The translations under genes were made by a program, and so were the position numbers. This document shows positions 1-8,757 of a stretch of DNA of 64,000 bases, in pieces. The stretch lies in the NCBI RefSeq assembly GCF_017876545.1, contig NZ_JAGIOD010000002.1, positions 1,178,001 to 1,242,000 of the forward strand. Direction: 5' to 3'. Below the pieces are notes generated by a model. The model saw nothing but the letters and a program-made list of their open reading frames with translations, searched no databases and was not told the DNA's origin. Position 1 is the stretch's first letter. Each line of letters starts with the position of its first letter. Source of the stretch: Brachybacterium sacelli (GTDB taxonomy: Bacteria; Actinomycetota; Actinomycetes; Actinomycetales; Dermabacteraceae).

Positions 1-242
1 TCGGGGCGGGCGCCGTGGTGCGAGGGCTGCGCTCCCAGCTCGACCTCGCCTACGAGGAGCCGATGTCGCGGATGAACCACCACCTCGCCGGTCTCGAGAC
101 CGTCTTCCTGCTCACCGATTCCGCCTACGCCCACATCTCCTCGTCCCTGGTGCGGGAGGTGCACGCCCTCGGCGGTGACGTCTCCGACATGCTCCCGTCA
201 CCGTCCCTGGACGCACTGCGCGCCGCCTCGCCCGTATCCTGA
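1..242 (+). CDS. coaD: Phosphopantetheine adenylyltransferase, 3' end only
   Basis: This is the C-terminal part of an open frame entering from the left edge. The residues MSRMNHHLAGLETVFL and SSSLVREVHALGGDVSDMLP match the conserved C-terminal half of CoaD, the enzyme that makes dephospho-CoA from phosphopantetheine and ATP in coenzyme A synthesis. The SSS.VRE..GGDVS block near the end is typical of the family. The stop is TGA at 240-242, and the next gene starts four bases later, so both are probably co-transcribed. The start, the nucleotide-binding HIGH-like motif and the promoter lie outside the window. Confidence 0.88.
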   Translation, partial: GAGAVVRGLRSQLDLAYEEPMSRMNHHLAGLETVFLLTDSAYAHISSSLVREVHALGGDVSDMLPSPSLDALRAASPVS

Positions 243-246
243 GCTC

Positions 247-843
247 ATGTCTGCCGACACCCCGCCCGTCTCCCCGCTCGATGTCGACCTGCGCGTCGAC
301 GCCGTCGACCTCATCGGCCGCACCGGTTCGCACCGGCATCTCGAGCGCACCGTCCCGGCCCCCGCCCGCGAGGTTGGCGGCGGCGCGATGCAGGCCCCCG
401 AGGGCCAGCCGCTCGCCGTCGAGGTCGAGCTCGAATCGGTCGTCGAGGGCATCTTCGCCCACGGCACCGTGACCGCCCATCTCGAGGGGGAGTGCTCGCG
501 CTGCCTCGACCCGGTCGAGCAGGACGTCACCGCGCGCCTGGACGAACTGTTCATGTACCCCGAGAAGGTCAAGGCCGACGAGCGCGAGGACACCATCATG
601 CTCACCGGCGACGCCGTCGAGCTGGGCACGCTGGTGCGGGACGCGCTCGCCGAGGAGGCCGATGACCGGCCCCTGTGCCGCGAGGACTGCCCGGGACTGT
701 GCGCCCAGTGCGGGTTCCGCATGGAGGACGACCCCGAGCATCACCACGACGTCATCGACGACCGCTTCGCCGCCCTGCAGGGCCTGTTCGAGGAGACCGA
801 GGAGAGCTCCGAGCAGGGCGCCTCCGAGGACGAGGAGCGCTGA
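247..843 (+). CDS. DUF177 (YceD-like) protein
   Basis: A 198-residue acidic protein of the DUF177/YceD family. Two cysteine-rich motifs, CSRCLDPV near residue 86 and CREDCPGLCAQCG near residue 143, are the usual conserved part of the family and suggest metal binding. The family is linked in other bacteria to 23S rRNA metabolism, and the gene normally sits between coaD and rpmF-rnc. No L32 gene (rpmF) lies between it and rnc here: the rnc start overlaps this stop, so rpmF must be elsewhere if present. The ATG at 247 was chosen because it follows the coaD stop by four bases; longer upstream starts would overlap coaD deeply. Confidence 0.85.
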   Translation: MSADTPPVSPLDVDLRVDAVDLIGRTGSHRHLERTVPAPAREVGGGAMQAPEGQPLAVEVELESVVEGIFAHGTVTAHLEGECSRCLDPVEQDVTARLDELFMYPEKVKADEREDTIMLTGDAVELGTLVRDALAEEADDRPLCREDCPGLCAQCGFRMEDDPEHHHDVIDDRFAALQGLFEETEESSEQGASEDEER

Positions 844-1595
844 TGGGTCGCCGGCGCCGCGCCACCGAGGCCACCGACCCCGCCGGCCTGCTCCGGGACC
901 TTCCGCTGGACGGCGCCCAGGCCGAGGACCTGCGCTCCTCCGAGCTGCTCGATCTCGCCCTGACCCACCGCTCCTTCTCCTACGAGCACGACGGGATCGC
1001 GCACAACGAACGCCTCGAGTTCCTCGGGGACGCCGTGCTGCAGCTGGCGATCACCGAGCAGCTGTACGCCACCCACCCCACGCTGCCCGAGGGCGATCTG
1101 GCCCGTCGCCGTGCCGCGACCGTGAGCACCCGCGCGCTCGCCGTGATCGCCTCCAAGCTCGACCTGGGCGCCTACGTGAAGCTGGGGCGGGGAGAGGACC
1201 TCACCGGCGGCCGCGCCAAGGCCTCCATCCTCGCCGACACCACCGAGGCCGTGATCGGCGCCGTCCACCTCGCCCTCGGCCAGAGCATCTCGCGCCGCTT
1301 CGTGCTCGACCTCATGGCCCCGCTGCTGGATTCCGACGAGTTCCTCGAGACCAGCTACGACTTCAAGTCCCGCCTGCAGGAGATCGCCGCGGCCGCGGGC
1401 GCCCGCCCCACCTACCGCCTCACCGAGGACGGCCTCGAGCACGCGAAGGTCTTCACCGCGACCGTGAGCGTCGAGGGCGTGGTCACCGCGCAGGGCGAAG
1501 GGGCCTCCAAGAAGGACGCCGAGCTCGCCGCGGCCCAGTCCGCGGTGCGCACCGTCCTGGCCGAGCGCGGCGAGTCGCTCATCCCCCGGGGCTGA
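843..1595 (+). CDS. rnc: Ribonuclease III
   Basis: A 250-residue double-strand-specific endoribonuclease acting in rRNA and mRNA processing. The catalytic signature NERLEFLGDAVL lies near residues 58-69, and the second acidic cluster (TTEAVIGAV) near residue 137 completes the metal site. The C-terminal third has the dsRNA-binding domain, with DFKSRLQE at its start and GEGASKKDAELAAA near the end. The ATG at 843 overlaps the TGA of the DUF177 gene, implying translational coupling. Length and domain order are normal for the family. Confidence 0.95.
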   Translation: MGRRRRATEATDPAGLLRDLPLDGAQAEDLRSSELLDLALTHRSFSYEHDGIAHNERLEFLGDAVLQLAITEQLYATHPTLPEGDLARRRAATVSTRALAVIASKLDLGAYVKLGRGEDLTGGRAKASILADTTEAVIGAVHLALGQSISRRFVLDLMAPLLDSDEFLETSYDFKSRLQEIAAAAGARPTYRLTEDGLEHAKVFTATVSVEGVVTAQGEGASKKDAELAAAQSAVRTVLAERGESLIPRG

Positions 1596-1599
1596 CGGC

Positions 1600-2556
1600 G
1601 TGCCCGAGCTGCCCGAGGTCGAGGTGGTCCGGCGCGGCCTCGAGCCCCGCACCGTCGGCCGCCGGATCGAGGACCTCGAGGTGCTCGATCCTCGGATCCT
1701 GCGCCGCCAGAGCGGGGGCGTCGACCGTCTGCGAGGGGCGCTGGCCGGCACCCGCATGACCGCCGCGGTGCGGCGCGGGAAGTTCCTGTGGTGGCGGCTG
1801 GCCGACGAGACCGGTCAGGACACCGGCGAGGCGCTGATGGCCCACCTGGGCATGAGCGGCCAGCTGCGCGTGCGCACCCCCGCCGAGGCGACCGCACCCG
1901 CAGCCTCCGAGGGCCCCGCCCCGGACCCGCTGCGCCACCGCCGCCTCAGCCTCCACCTCGATGACGGCACCGCGATCGACCTGATCGACCAGCGGATCTT
2001 CGGCGGCCTGTGGGCCAGCCCGCTCGAACCCGGCGCCGACGGCGCCCCGGCCGGGCTCGGCAGCCCGGATGCGCTGCTCCCCGCCGCTGCTGCCGGCCTC
2101 GCCCGTGACCTCCTCGACCCGGCGGCGGACCTGCCCGCCGTCGCCCGTGCGCTGCGCACCCGCCGCGCCGGCGTGAAATCGCTGCTGCTCGCCCAGGACC
2201 TGGTCAGCGGCATCGGCAACATCTACGCCGACGAGGCGCTGTGGGAGGCGCGCACCCGCTTCGACACCCCCGGTACGGCGCTCAGCCAGCGCCGGGCGCT
2301 CGCGATCCTGCGCGCGGCCGGCGAGGTCATGGAGCGCGCCCTGGCCGTCGGCGGCACCAGCTTCGACGCCCTGTACGTCGACGCCGACGGACGCAGCGGG
2401 TATTTCGCCCGCTCGCTGGCCGCCTACGGGCGGGACGGGAGCCCGTGCACCCGCTGCGGTACGGTGCTTCGACGGGTCCTCCACCAGGGACGGAGCAGCC
2501 ATTTCTGCCCCCGGTGTCAGCGTCCCGTCCCTCGATCCCGGAAGGATGTCCCGTGA
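1600..2556 (+). CDS. mutM: Formamidopyrimidine-DNA glycosylase
   Basis: A 318-residue Fpg/MutM base-excision repair enzyme that removes 8-oxoguanine and formamidopyrimidines and nicks the abasic site. The mature N-terminus PELPEVE carries the catalytic Pro and Glu. The conserved DNA-binding block (LVSGIGNIYADEALW) lies near residue 205. The C-terminus has a four-cysteine zinc finger (CTRCG and CPRC) followed by a short basic tail. The start is GTG, four bases after the rnc stop, and gives exactly the PELPEVE end required for activity. The order rnc-mutM is usual in actinobacteria. Confidence 0.95.
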   Translation: MPELPEVEVVRRGLEPRTVGRRIEDLEVLDPRILRRQSGGVDRLRGALAGTRMTAAVRRGKFLWWRLADETGQDTGEALMAHLGMSGQLRVRTPAEATAPAASEGPAPDPLRHRRLSLHLDDGTAIDLIDQRIFGGLWASPLEPGADGAPAGLGSPDALLPAAAAGLARDLLDPAADLPAVARALRTRRAGVKSLLLAQDLVSGIGNIYADEALWEARTRFDTPGTALSQRRALAILRAAGEVMERALAVGGTSFDALYVDADGRSGYFARSLAAYGRDGSPCTRCGTVLRRVLHQGRSSHFCPRCQRPVPRSRKDVP

Positions 2557-3188
2557 GCGCGACGAAGGAGCCCGATGAGGTCCGCGTGATGCTGGTCGAC
2601 GACCACGAGGTGGTCCGCCGCGGCATCGTCACGGTGATCGACGCCCAGGACGGCCTGAGCATCGTGGGGGAGGCGGCCTCGGTCGCGGAGGCGACCCGTC
2701 GCCTGCCCGCGATCCGCCCCGACGTGCTGGTGGTCGACCTGCAGCTGCCCGACGGCACCGGTCTCGACGTCATGAGGGCCGCCCGCAGCGCCGCCCCCGA
2801 GCAGCTGATGCTGGTGCTGACCAGCTTCGACGACGACGCCGCACTGGGTGAGTCCCGCGCGGCCGGCGCCGCCGGGCTGATGCTGAAGTCGGCCCGCTCG
2901 CAGGAGATCGTCGCCGCCATCCGCGCCGTGCACGAGGGCCGGTCGGTCTGGCCCGCCGATCATGTCGCCGAGGGCCCGGAGCTGTCGGAGTCCGATCAGC
3001 GCATCGTCGACCTGATCGGTGACGGTCACTCGAACCGGGAGATCGCCGAGGAGCTCGGCATCGCCGAGAAGACGGTCAAGAACCGCGTGACGGTGATCCT
3101 GCAGACCCTCGGCATGCAGCGCCGCACGCAGGTCGCGGCCATGGTGGCGGCACATCGCCGTGCCGGCTGGAAGCAGGGCCCTGCCTGA
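2553..3188 (+). CDS. NarL/FixJ-type response regulator
   Basis: A 211-residue response regulator. The receiver domain has the acidic pair D16-D17, the phosphoacceptor D62 in LVVDLQLPDG, and the switch and lysine positions in LTSF and MLKSA. The C-terminal LuxR-type helix-turn-helix has the typical GHSNREIAEELGIAEKTVKN segment. The GTG start overlaps the mutM stop (GTGA). The gene ends only 10 bp from the convergent sensor-kinase gene, its most likely partner. Since that kinase is the last gene of the cydABDC operon, control of respiratory genes by redox or oxygen is an attractive but unproven role. Confidence 0.9.
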   Translation: MSATKEPDEVRVMLVDDHEVVRRGIVTVIDAQDGLSIVGEAASVAEATRRLPAIRPDVLVVDLQLPDGTGLDVMRAARSAAPEQLMLVLTSFDDDAALGESRAAGAAGLMLKSARSQEIVAAIRAVHEGRSVWPADHVAEGPELSESDQRIVDLIGDGHSNREIAEELGIAEKTVKNRVTVILQTLGMQRRTQVAAMVAAHRRAGWKQGPA

Positions 3189-3198
3189 TCACCGCTGG

Positions 3199-4341
3199 TC
3201 ACACGGCCGGCAGGGTGACCCGCCAGGAGATCATCGTGCCCGGTTCGAGGGAGATCGCGTCGACCCAGCCGGAGTGACGCCGGGCCCGGCTGGACATGTT
3301 CGCCAGCCCGCTGCGCCGCTGCACCGACGGGTCGATCCCGCGCCCGTTGTCGGAGACGTTGATCTGCACCACCCGGTCCACGCCCTCGCTGTACACGCTC
3401 ACCGAGACCGCGACCGCGCTGGCGTGCGCGTGCCTCGCTGCGTTGGCCAGGCCCTCGCGCACCACCGCGACCACGTCCTCGGCGATCTCGGCGGGCAGCT
3501 CCGCGTCCATCTCCGCAGGGTGCGGGGGCAGCCGCAGCGCCGGCACGAAGCCCAGACCCGCGGCGGCCAGTCCCACCTCGTGGCGCAGCTGCTCGGTCAG
3601 CGTCGCCTCGAGCCGTTCGCGGCGCAGCGACTGCACGATCTGCCGGATCTGGGCGACCGCGTTCTCCACCCCCTGCACGGAGGCGGCGACCGAGGTGCGG
3701 ATACGGGTGTTCGAGGGCGGCTCGCCGGGGGCGGACAGCGCGTCGGTGAGGCCCTCGAGCTCCATCCCCACCGCGAACAGCTCCTGGATCGCGAGATCAT
3801 GCAGGTCGCGCGCGATCCGGCTGCGCTCGTCGTCGAGCTCGCCGGAGACGCCGAGGGTCGGGGCGCGCAGGGTGAGGGCGATGAGGCCGGCCAGGGCGTC
3901 GAGGCGTTCGCGGTCGGCCGCGGTGAAGGGGGCCGACGGGTCCTCCGGCCTGCCGCGCAGCACAGCGAGCACCCCGACCCCGTGCTCGGCGGCGTCGATC
4001 ACGGCCAGCAGCGCGCGATGCTCCTGCTCCCCGACCGCCAGGGACCCGATCTCCTCCAGGGCGTCGGCGTCGGCGTCCTCGAGCGCCCGGCCGGCGGGGG
4101 AGGAGGGGTCGATGCCGGCCCCGAGCAGCGCGGCGGCGTCGAGCCCGTCGACCAGCTCATGGGCCCAGACTCCCGGTGCGAGCGGGAGCACGAGGGAGGC
4201 GCTGCGAGCGTCGAGGTCGGTGCGGGCGGAGCGGACCAGCAGGTCCAGCAGGTCCTCCGTGTCCCCACCCGCGAGGACGGCGCCGGCGAGGTCCTGCACC
4301 CGCGGCCGGTCGGCCCGGGGCGGCGGGGTGGTCGTGGTCAT
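3199..4341 (-). CDS. Sensor histidine kinase, GAF plus HisKA_3/HATPase
   Basis: A 380-residue kinase without obvious membrane segments. Residues about 20-165 form a GAF-like sensor region. The dimerisation helix of the HisKA_3 family follows, with phosphoacceptor His181 in RSRIARDLHDLA. The ATPase domain has the N-box (VREGLANAARHA) and the G1 box (VSDNGRGID). This DevS/NreB/LiaS-like architecture usually pairs with NarL-type regulators, and such a regulator ends 10 bp away on the opposite strand. The ATG overlaps the cydC stop (ATGA), so it is translated with the cydABDC operon. The ligand is unknown; no heme-ligating residue can be assigned with confidence. Confidence 0.9.
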   Translation of the reverse strand: MTTTTPPPRADRPRVQDLAGAVLAGGDTEDLLDLLVRSARTDLDARSASLVLPLAPGVWAHELVDGLDAAALLGAGIDPSSPAGRALEDADADALEEIGSLAVGEQEHRALLAVIDAAEHGVGVLAVLRGRPEDPSAPFTAADRERLDALAGLIALTLRAPTLGVSGELDDERSRIARDLHDLAIQELFAVGMELEGLTDALSAPGEPPSNTRIRTSVAASVQGVENAVAQIRQIVQSLRRERLEATLTEQLRHEVGLAAAGLGFVPALRLPPHPAEMDAELPAEIAEDVVAVVREGLANAARHAHASAVAVSVSVYSEGVDRVVQINVSDNGRGIDPSVQRRSGLANMSSRARRHSGWVDAISLEPGTMISWRVTLPAV

Positions 4342-6005
4342 CGGCCCTCCTCGAGACGGGTACGGGCATTCTCGCCGATGTGGAGCACCGGGGTGGCGGG
4401 GGGAATCGCCTCGGGTCGATGGGTGACCACCACGACGGTGCTGTCCGCGGGCACGAGGGTGGTCTCGGCCGGATCCAGCAGCGCCCGCAGCAGGGCGTCC
4501 CCGCGGGCGGTGTCCAGGTGCTCGGTGGGCTCGTCCAGCAGCAGCACGGGGCCGCGGCGGATCACCGCCCGGGCCAGCAGCAGCCGCCGCCGCTCGCCGC
4601 CGGAGACGGTGGTGCCGTCCGACCCCAGCAGGGTGTCCAGGCCACGGGGGAGGGTCGCGACCCAGTCGTCGAGGCCGACGGCGGACAGGGCCGCGGTGAT
4701 CGTGCCGTCGTCGAGGTCGCTGCGGACCACCTTGAGGTTCTCCCGCAGCGTGGTGGCGAAGACGTGCGCGTCCTCGGCGAACAGGGTCACCGCCGAGCGC
4801 AGCGGGGCGTCGTCGGTGAGCTCGACGCGGCCCTCGAGCGGCTCGAGCAGCCCGGCGAGGGTGGCCAGCAGCGTCGACTTCCCGCTGCCGGAGGCCCCGA
4901 CCACGGCCAGGCGCGCGCCCGGCGGCAGCTCGAGGTCGAGGTCCGCCACCCGCGGCGCCCCGGCGCTCCATCCCGCGCTCAGCCCCACCGCCCGCAGCGT
5001 CGGGGCAGTACTGCGCGCGGACGACCGGTGCACTTCCGGCGTCGGCTGCCCGACGATCTCCGAGAGGCGAGCGGCGGCGGCCCGGGAGCGCGCGTACTGC
5101 GAGGCGGCCGCGGGCAGGGCGCTGGCGGCCTCGAAGGAGGACAGCGGCAGCAGCAGGAGCACCCCGACCTGCCCGGCCGAGGCGCCGCCCTCCGTCCATG
5201 CCGCCCCCGCGGCCAGCAGCGAGCCGGCCACCGCCAGGACCATCGCCAGCGGCACCGCGGCGGAGGCCACCGCGGCCGGCAGCGCGGCCCGGTCGACCGC
5301 CTTATCGTGCGCGGCCTGACGGGTGCGCAGCTCCGCCAGCGCCTGCTCGAGACGCCCGTCGATCCGCAGCGCGGTGGCGTCGTCGAGGATCTCCAGAGCG
5401 CCGGCACCCACCGCCGCACGGGAGGTGACCACGGCCTGCTCGGTGAGGCGGGCGGCACGGTAGGCCGCGAGCGGGGCGAGCAGGCTCGCCACCGCCAGGG
5501 CCACCAGCATGGTCACGGCCGCCAGGAGGGACAGGGGAGTGATCGTGGCCAGCACGACCACGCCCATCACCACCGCGACCAGTCCCGGCACGAGCGCGGT
5601 GACGACGTGGTCGCCGAGCTCCTGGGCGTCGTCCCCGAGCCGCGAGAGCAGGTCGCCGCGGCGCAGCCGGGTCAGCGCGTCATCGGTGCGTGAGGCCAGC
5701 GCGGTGAACAGGTTCGTGCGCAGGGAGACCACCCCGCGCAGGGCGACGTCGTGGGCCAACATGCGGTCCAGCCAGCGGAACACGCCGCGGGCGATGCCGA
5801 GCGCGCGCACCATCACCACCGCGACGGTCAGGTCCAGCACCGGCGGCATCGTCCAGGCCCTCGTGACCAGGTACGCCGAGACGGCGGCCAGCGCGAAGGC
5901 CGCCGCGAGGGTCGCGCAGGAGGCGAGCACCGCGGCCAGCAGTCGGCCGCGGGGGATCTCCAGGGCGCGCTCGGCGCGGCGCAGAGGGGTGACGGGGGCG
6001 GTCAT
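4338..6005 (-). CDS. cydC: Heterodimeric ABC exporter subunit CydC
   Basis: A 555-residue half-transporter with six predicted membrane helices in residues 1-310 and an ATP-binding domain after that. Walker A is GASGSGKST, the signature motif is VSGGERRR, and Walker B is PVLLLDEPTEHLD. CydDC exports reductant (glutathione or cysteine in E. coli, heme proposed) and is needed to assemble cytochrome bd. It lies between cydD and the kinase gene, overlapping both by 4 bp. CydC and CydD were told apart mainly by order; the reversed names would not change the functional call. Confidence 0.88.
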   Translation of the reverse strand: MTAPVTPLRRAERALEIPRGRLLAAVLASCATLAAAFALAAVSAYLVTRAWTMPPVLDLTVAVVMVRALGIARGVFRWLDRMLAHDVALRGVVSLRTNLFTALASRTDDALTRLRRGDLLSRLGDDAQELGDHVVTALVPGLVAVVMGVVVLATITPLSLLAAVTMLVALAVASLLAPLAAYRAARLTEQAVVTSRAAVGAGALEILDDATALRIDGRLEQALAELRTRQAAHDKAVDRAALPAAVASAAVPLAMVLAVAGSLLAAGAAWTEGGASAGQVGVLLLLPLSSFEAASALPAAASQYARSRAAAARLSEIVGQPTPEVHRSSARSTAPTLRAVGLSAGWSAGAPRVADLDLELPPGARLAVVGASGSGKSTLLATLAGLLEPLEGRVELTDDAPLRSAVTLFAEDAHVFATTLRENLKVVRSDLDDGTITAALSAVGLDDWVATLPRGLDTLLGSDGTTVSGGERRRLLLARAVIRRGPVLLLDEPTEHLDTARGDALLRALLDPAETTLVPADSTVVVVTHRPEAIPPATPVLHIGENARTRLEEGR

Positions 6006-7660
6006 CGGGACACCTCCACGGCGGTGACGTCGTCGGCGACCTCGACCAGGCGGGACCGGTGGGCGATGACGAGAACGGTGCGTCCCTGCGCGCGCAGGGT
6101 GCGGATCAGCTCGAGCACCACCTGCTCGGTGGCGCCGTCGAGGTGCGCGGTGGGCTCGTCGAGCACCACCAGCGGGGCGGGGGACAGCAGCGCGCGGGCG
6201 AGCGCGAGTCGCTGGCGCTGACCCAGGGAGAGGCCGCTGCCGGCCCGCCCCAGATCTGCCTCCCAGCCGCGCTCGGCGACCACCGCGTCCAGACCGGTCG
6301 CCGCGGCGACACGCTCGAGCTCGGCGTCCGGGGCCCCGGGCCGGGCGGAGGCCAAGACCTCGCGCAGGGTCCCCGGCGGCAGCACCGGTCGCTGGGGGAG
6401 CAGCGAGACCTGATCCCACAGGCCGCGGCGCTCCAGCTCCCGCACGTCGGTGATGCTGCCGTCGGCCTCGATCACCTCGGCCCGGCCCTCGTCCGGCTCC
6501 AGCAGCCCCAGCAGCACCTGGACCGCGGTCGTCTTGCCGGCTCCCGAGGGACCGGTCAGGGCCAGCACCCGCCCGGGGCGCAGCACGAGCTCGGCGCCCG
6601 AGGGCGCCTGGCCGTGCCGGGACCGGACGGAGACCCCGCGCAGCGCGAGCGTCGCGGAGCGCAGGTCCGGCGCGGGGGCCGACCCGTCGGCCGGCGGCTG
6701 CTCGTCGAGCACCGCGAAGGAGGCGCTGACGGCCGCGAGCCCGTCGGTGGAGGCGTGGTACTGGGCGCCGACGTTGCGCAGCGGCTGGTACACCTCCGGC
6801 GCGAGCACGAGCACCGCGAGGGCGGGGGCGAGATCCATCTCGCCGTACACCAGGCGCATGCCGATGCTCACGGCGATCAGCGCGACGCAGAGGGTGGCCA
6901 GCAGCTCGAGCACCATGGAGGAGAGGAAGGCGAACCGCAGCGACCCCATCGCCGAGGCGCGGTGGCGGTCCCCGAGGGCGCGCACCATCGTCTCGGGCCC
7001 TCGCTCCCGGCCCAGCGCCCGCAGGGTCGGGAGTCCGTCGACGAGGTCCAACAGCTGGGTCCACAGCGCGCGCATGTCCGCCAGCAGCTTCTCGGACCGG
7101 CCGACGGTGAGCTTGCCGACCAGCACCATGAACAGGGGCACCAGCGGCAGGGTGACGACGGCGATGACGGCGCTGAGGGGGTCGAGGATCCCGATCGTCA
7201 GCAGGCACAGCGGGGTGACGGTCACCGAGAGCATCAGCTGGGGGACGTAGCCGACCAGGTAGGGCCGCAGCTGCTCCACGCCGGTGGTGGCCAGCGACGT
7301 GAGATCGGCGCCCCGACCGGCGCCGCCTCGGGGCCCCAGGGTCGCCGCATGGGAGACGATCCGGCCCCGCAGCTCACCGATCGCATCGGTCGCGGCCCGG
7401 TGCGCCGTGCGCTGCTCGACCAGGACCGCCCCGGCCCGCAGCGCCAGCGCCGCGACCAGGACCAGCAGCAGACCGGGAGCGTCCTGCGGGACCTCCCGCG
7501 CGACCAGCAGCTGCGCCCCGATCCGGGCGATCACCAGGGCGGTGACGATCACGCACGCGGTCTGGACCAGCCCCAGCACGACGGTGCGCAGCACATGGCG
7601 GCGGGCGGCGCGGACCTCCCGCACCAGGCGGGGGTCCACGGGGGCGCGACGGGTGCTCAC
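6002..7660 (-). CDS. cydD: Heterodimeric ABC exporter subunit CydD
   Basis: A 552-residue half-transporter with an N-terminal transmembrane domain (first helix about residues 20-45) and a C-terminal ATPase. Walker A is GPSGAGKTT, the signature is LSLGQRQR, and Walker B is PLVVLDEPTAHLD. It is the partner of CydC in making periplasm-side conditions suitable for cytochrome bd assembly. The GTG start overlaps the cydB TGA (GTGA), and the stop overlaps cydC, so cydB-cydD-cydC is one translational chain. The alanine- and leucine-rich membrane part is otherwise normal for actinobacterial CydD. Confidence 0.88.
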   Translation of the reverse strand: MSTRRAPVDPRLVREVRAARRHVLRTVVLGLVQTACVIVTALVIARIGAQLLVAREVPQDAPGLLLVLVAALALRAGAVLVEQRTAHRAATDAIGELRGRIVSHAATLGPRGGAGRGADLTSLATTGVEQLRPYLVGYVPQLMLSVTVTPLCLLTIGILDPLSAVIAVVTLPLVPLFMVLVGKLTVGRSEKLLADMRALWTQLLDLVDGLPTLRALGRERGPETMVRALGDRHRASAMGSLRFAFLSSMVLELLATLCVALIAVSIGMRLVYGEMDLAPALAVLVLAPEVYQPLRNVGAQYHASTDGLAAVSASFAVLDEQPPADGSAPAPDLRSATLALRGVSVRSRHGQAPSGAELVLRPGRVLALTGPSGAGKTTAVQVLLGLLEPDEGRAEVIEADGSITDVRELERRGLWDQVSLLPQRPVLPPGTLREVLASARPGAPDAELERVAAATGLDAVVAERGWEADLGRAGSGLSLGQRQRLALARALLSPAPLVVLDEPTAHLDGATEQVVLELIRTLRAQGRTVLVIAHRSRLVEVADDVTAVEVSR

Positions 7661-8739
7661 TCCTGCTCGAACGCCTCGCGATAGCCCTTCTTGGCCTTCG
7701 CCAGCAGCTGCGAGCCCGGGGCGGGGCCCTCCTCGTCGGTGATCCGGTGGCGGAAGACCCGGTAGGTCCAGATCGAGTAGCCGATCACCACCGGCATGAC
7801 CACGCACAGCGCCACCAGCATCACGGTCAGGGTGTGCTCGGTGGAGGAGGCGTTCATGACCGTCAGCGAATGCGCAGGATCGTTGGTGGCGGGCATGACC
7901 TCGGGGAAGAGCCCGCCGAAGAGGGTGATCGTGGCCGCGGCGATCGCGGTGGTGGATCCGAGGAACGCGAAGCCCTCCCGGCGCGCCCTGTTCAGCGGGA
8001 GTACGGCCACCAGCGCGAGCGCCGCGACCAGCAGCGGGATCCAGGTCAGCGCCGTGTTCGAGTGGGCCAGCTGGAACCACAGCAGGAAGGCGGCGGCGGC
8101 CGCGATCGTCGGCCACACCAGGATCCCCGCGAGGCGGTTCGCGTCCTCGCGCAGCGGGCCGTCGATCTTCAGGGCCAGGTATCCGGTGCCGTGCAGCCAG
8201 AACAGCAGCACGAACACCACCCCGCCCAGCAGGGCGAAGGGGTTCAGCAGTCCCGGCAGGGAGGTGATGACCCAGGACCGCTCGTCGATCGCGACACCGG
8301 CGACGATGTTGGAGATCGCCACGCCCCACAGCAGCGGGGGTGCGAAGCCGCCGAGCACGTGGACGAGGTCCCAGCTGCGGCGCCAGCGGGCGTCGTCGAC
8401 CTTGTCGCGCCACTTGAAGGCGCACACCCGGACGATCAGCACCAGCAGCAGGGCCAGCAGGGCGAGGTAGAAGCCGGAGAACAACGTGGCGTACCACTCC
8501 GGGAAGGCCGCGAACAGCAGGGCGCCACCGGTGATGATCCAGACCTCGTTGCCGTCCCAGACGGGGCCGATGGTCGACAGGATCGTGCCGCGGGTCCGGT
8601 CACCGCGGCGCCAGAAGGCGGCCACGTTCATCTGGACCCCGAAGTCGAAGCCCTCGAGTACGAAGTAGCCGAGGAAGAAGAAGGCGATCAGGGCGAACCA
8701 CAGGGTCTGCAGGACCGTGGGCTGGAGCAGGGCGTCCAT
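7657..8739 (-). CDS. cydB: Cytochrome bd ubiquinol/menaquinol oxidase subunit II
   Basis: A 360-residue integral membrane protein with about eight hydrophobic helices. The N-terminus (WFALIAFFFLGYFVLEGFDFG) is characteristic of CydB, as is the GNEVWIITGG block. It forms the structural subunit of the high-affinity terminal oxidase with CydA. It lies 18 bp downstream of cydA and overlaps cydD by 4 bp. Its length is near the usual 340-380 residues. Confidence 0.95.
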   Translation of the reverse strand: MDALLQPTVLQTLWFALIAFFFLGYFVLEGFDFGVQMNVAAFWRRGDRTRGTILSTIGPVWDGNEVWIITGGALLFAAFPEWYATLFSGFYLALLALLLVLIVRVCAFKWRDKVDDARWRRSWDLVHVLGGFAPPLLWGVAISNIVAGVAIDERSWVITSLPGLLNPFALLGGVVFVLLFWLHGTGYLALKIDGPLREDANRLAGILVWPTIAAAAAFLLWFQLAHSNTALTWIPLLVAALALVAVLPLNRARREGFAFLGSTTAIAAATITLFGGLFPEVMPATNDPAHSLTVMNASSTEHTLTVMLVALCVVMPVVIGYSIWTYRVFRHRITDEEGPAPGSQLLAKAKKGYREAFEQE

Positions 8740-8757
8740 GAGCGGTGGGGTCCCTTC

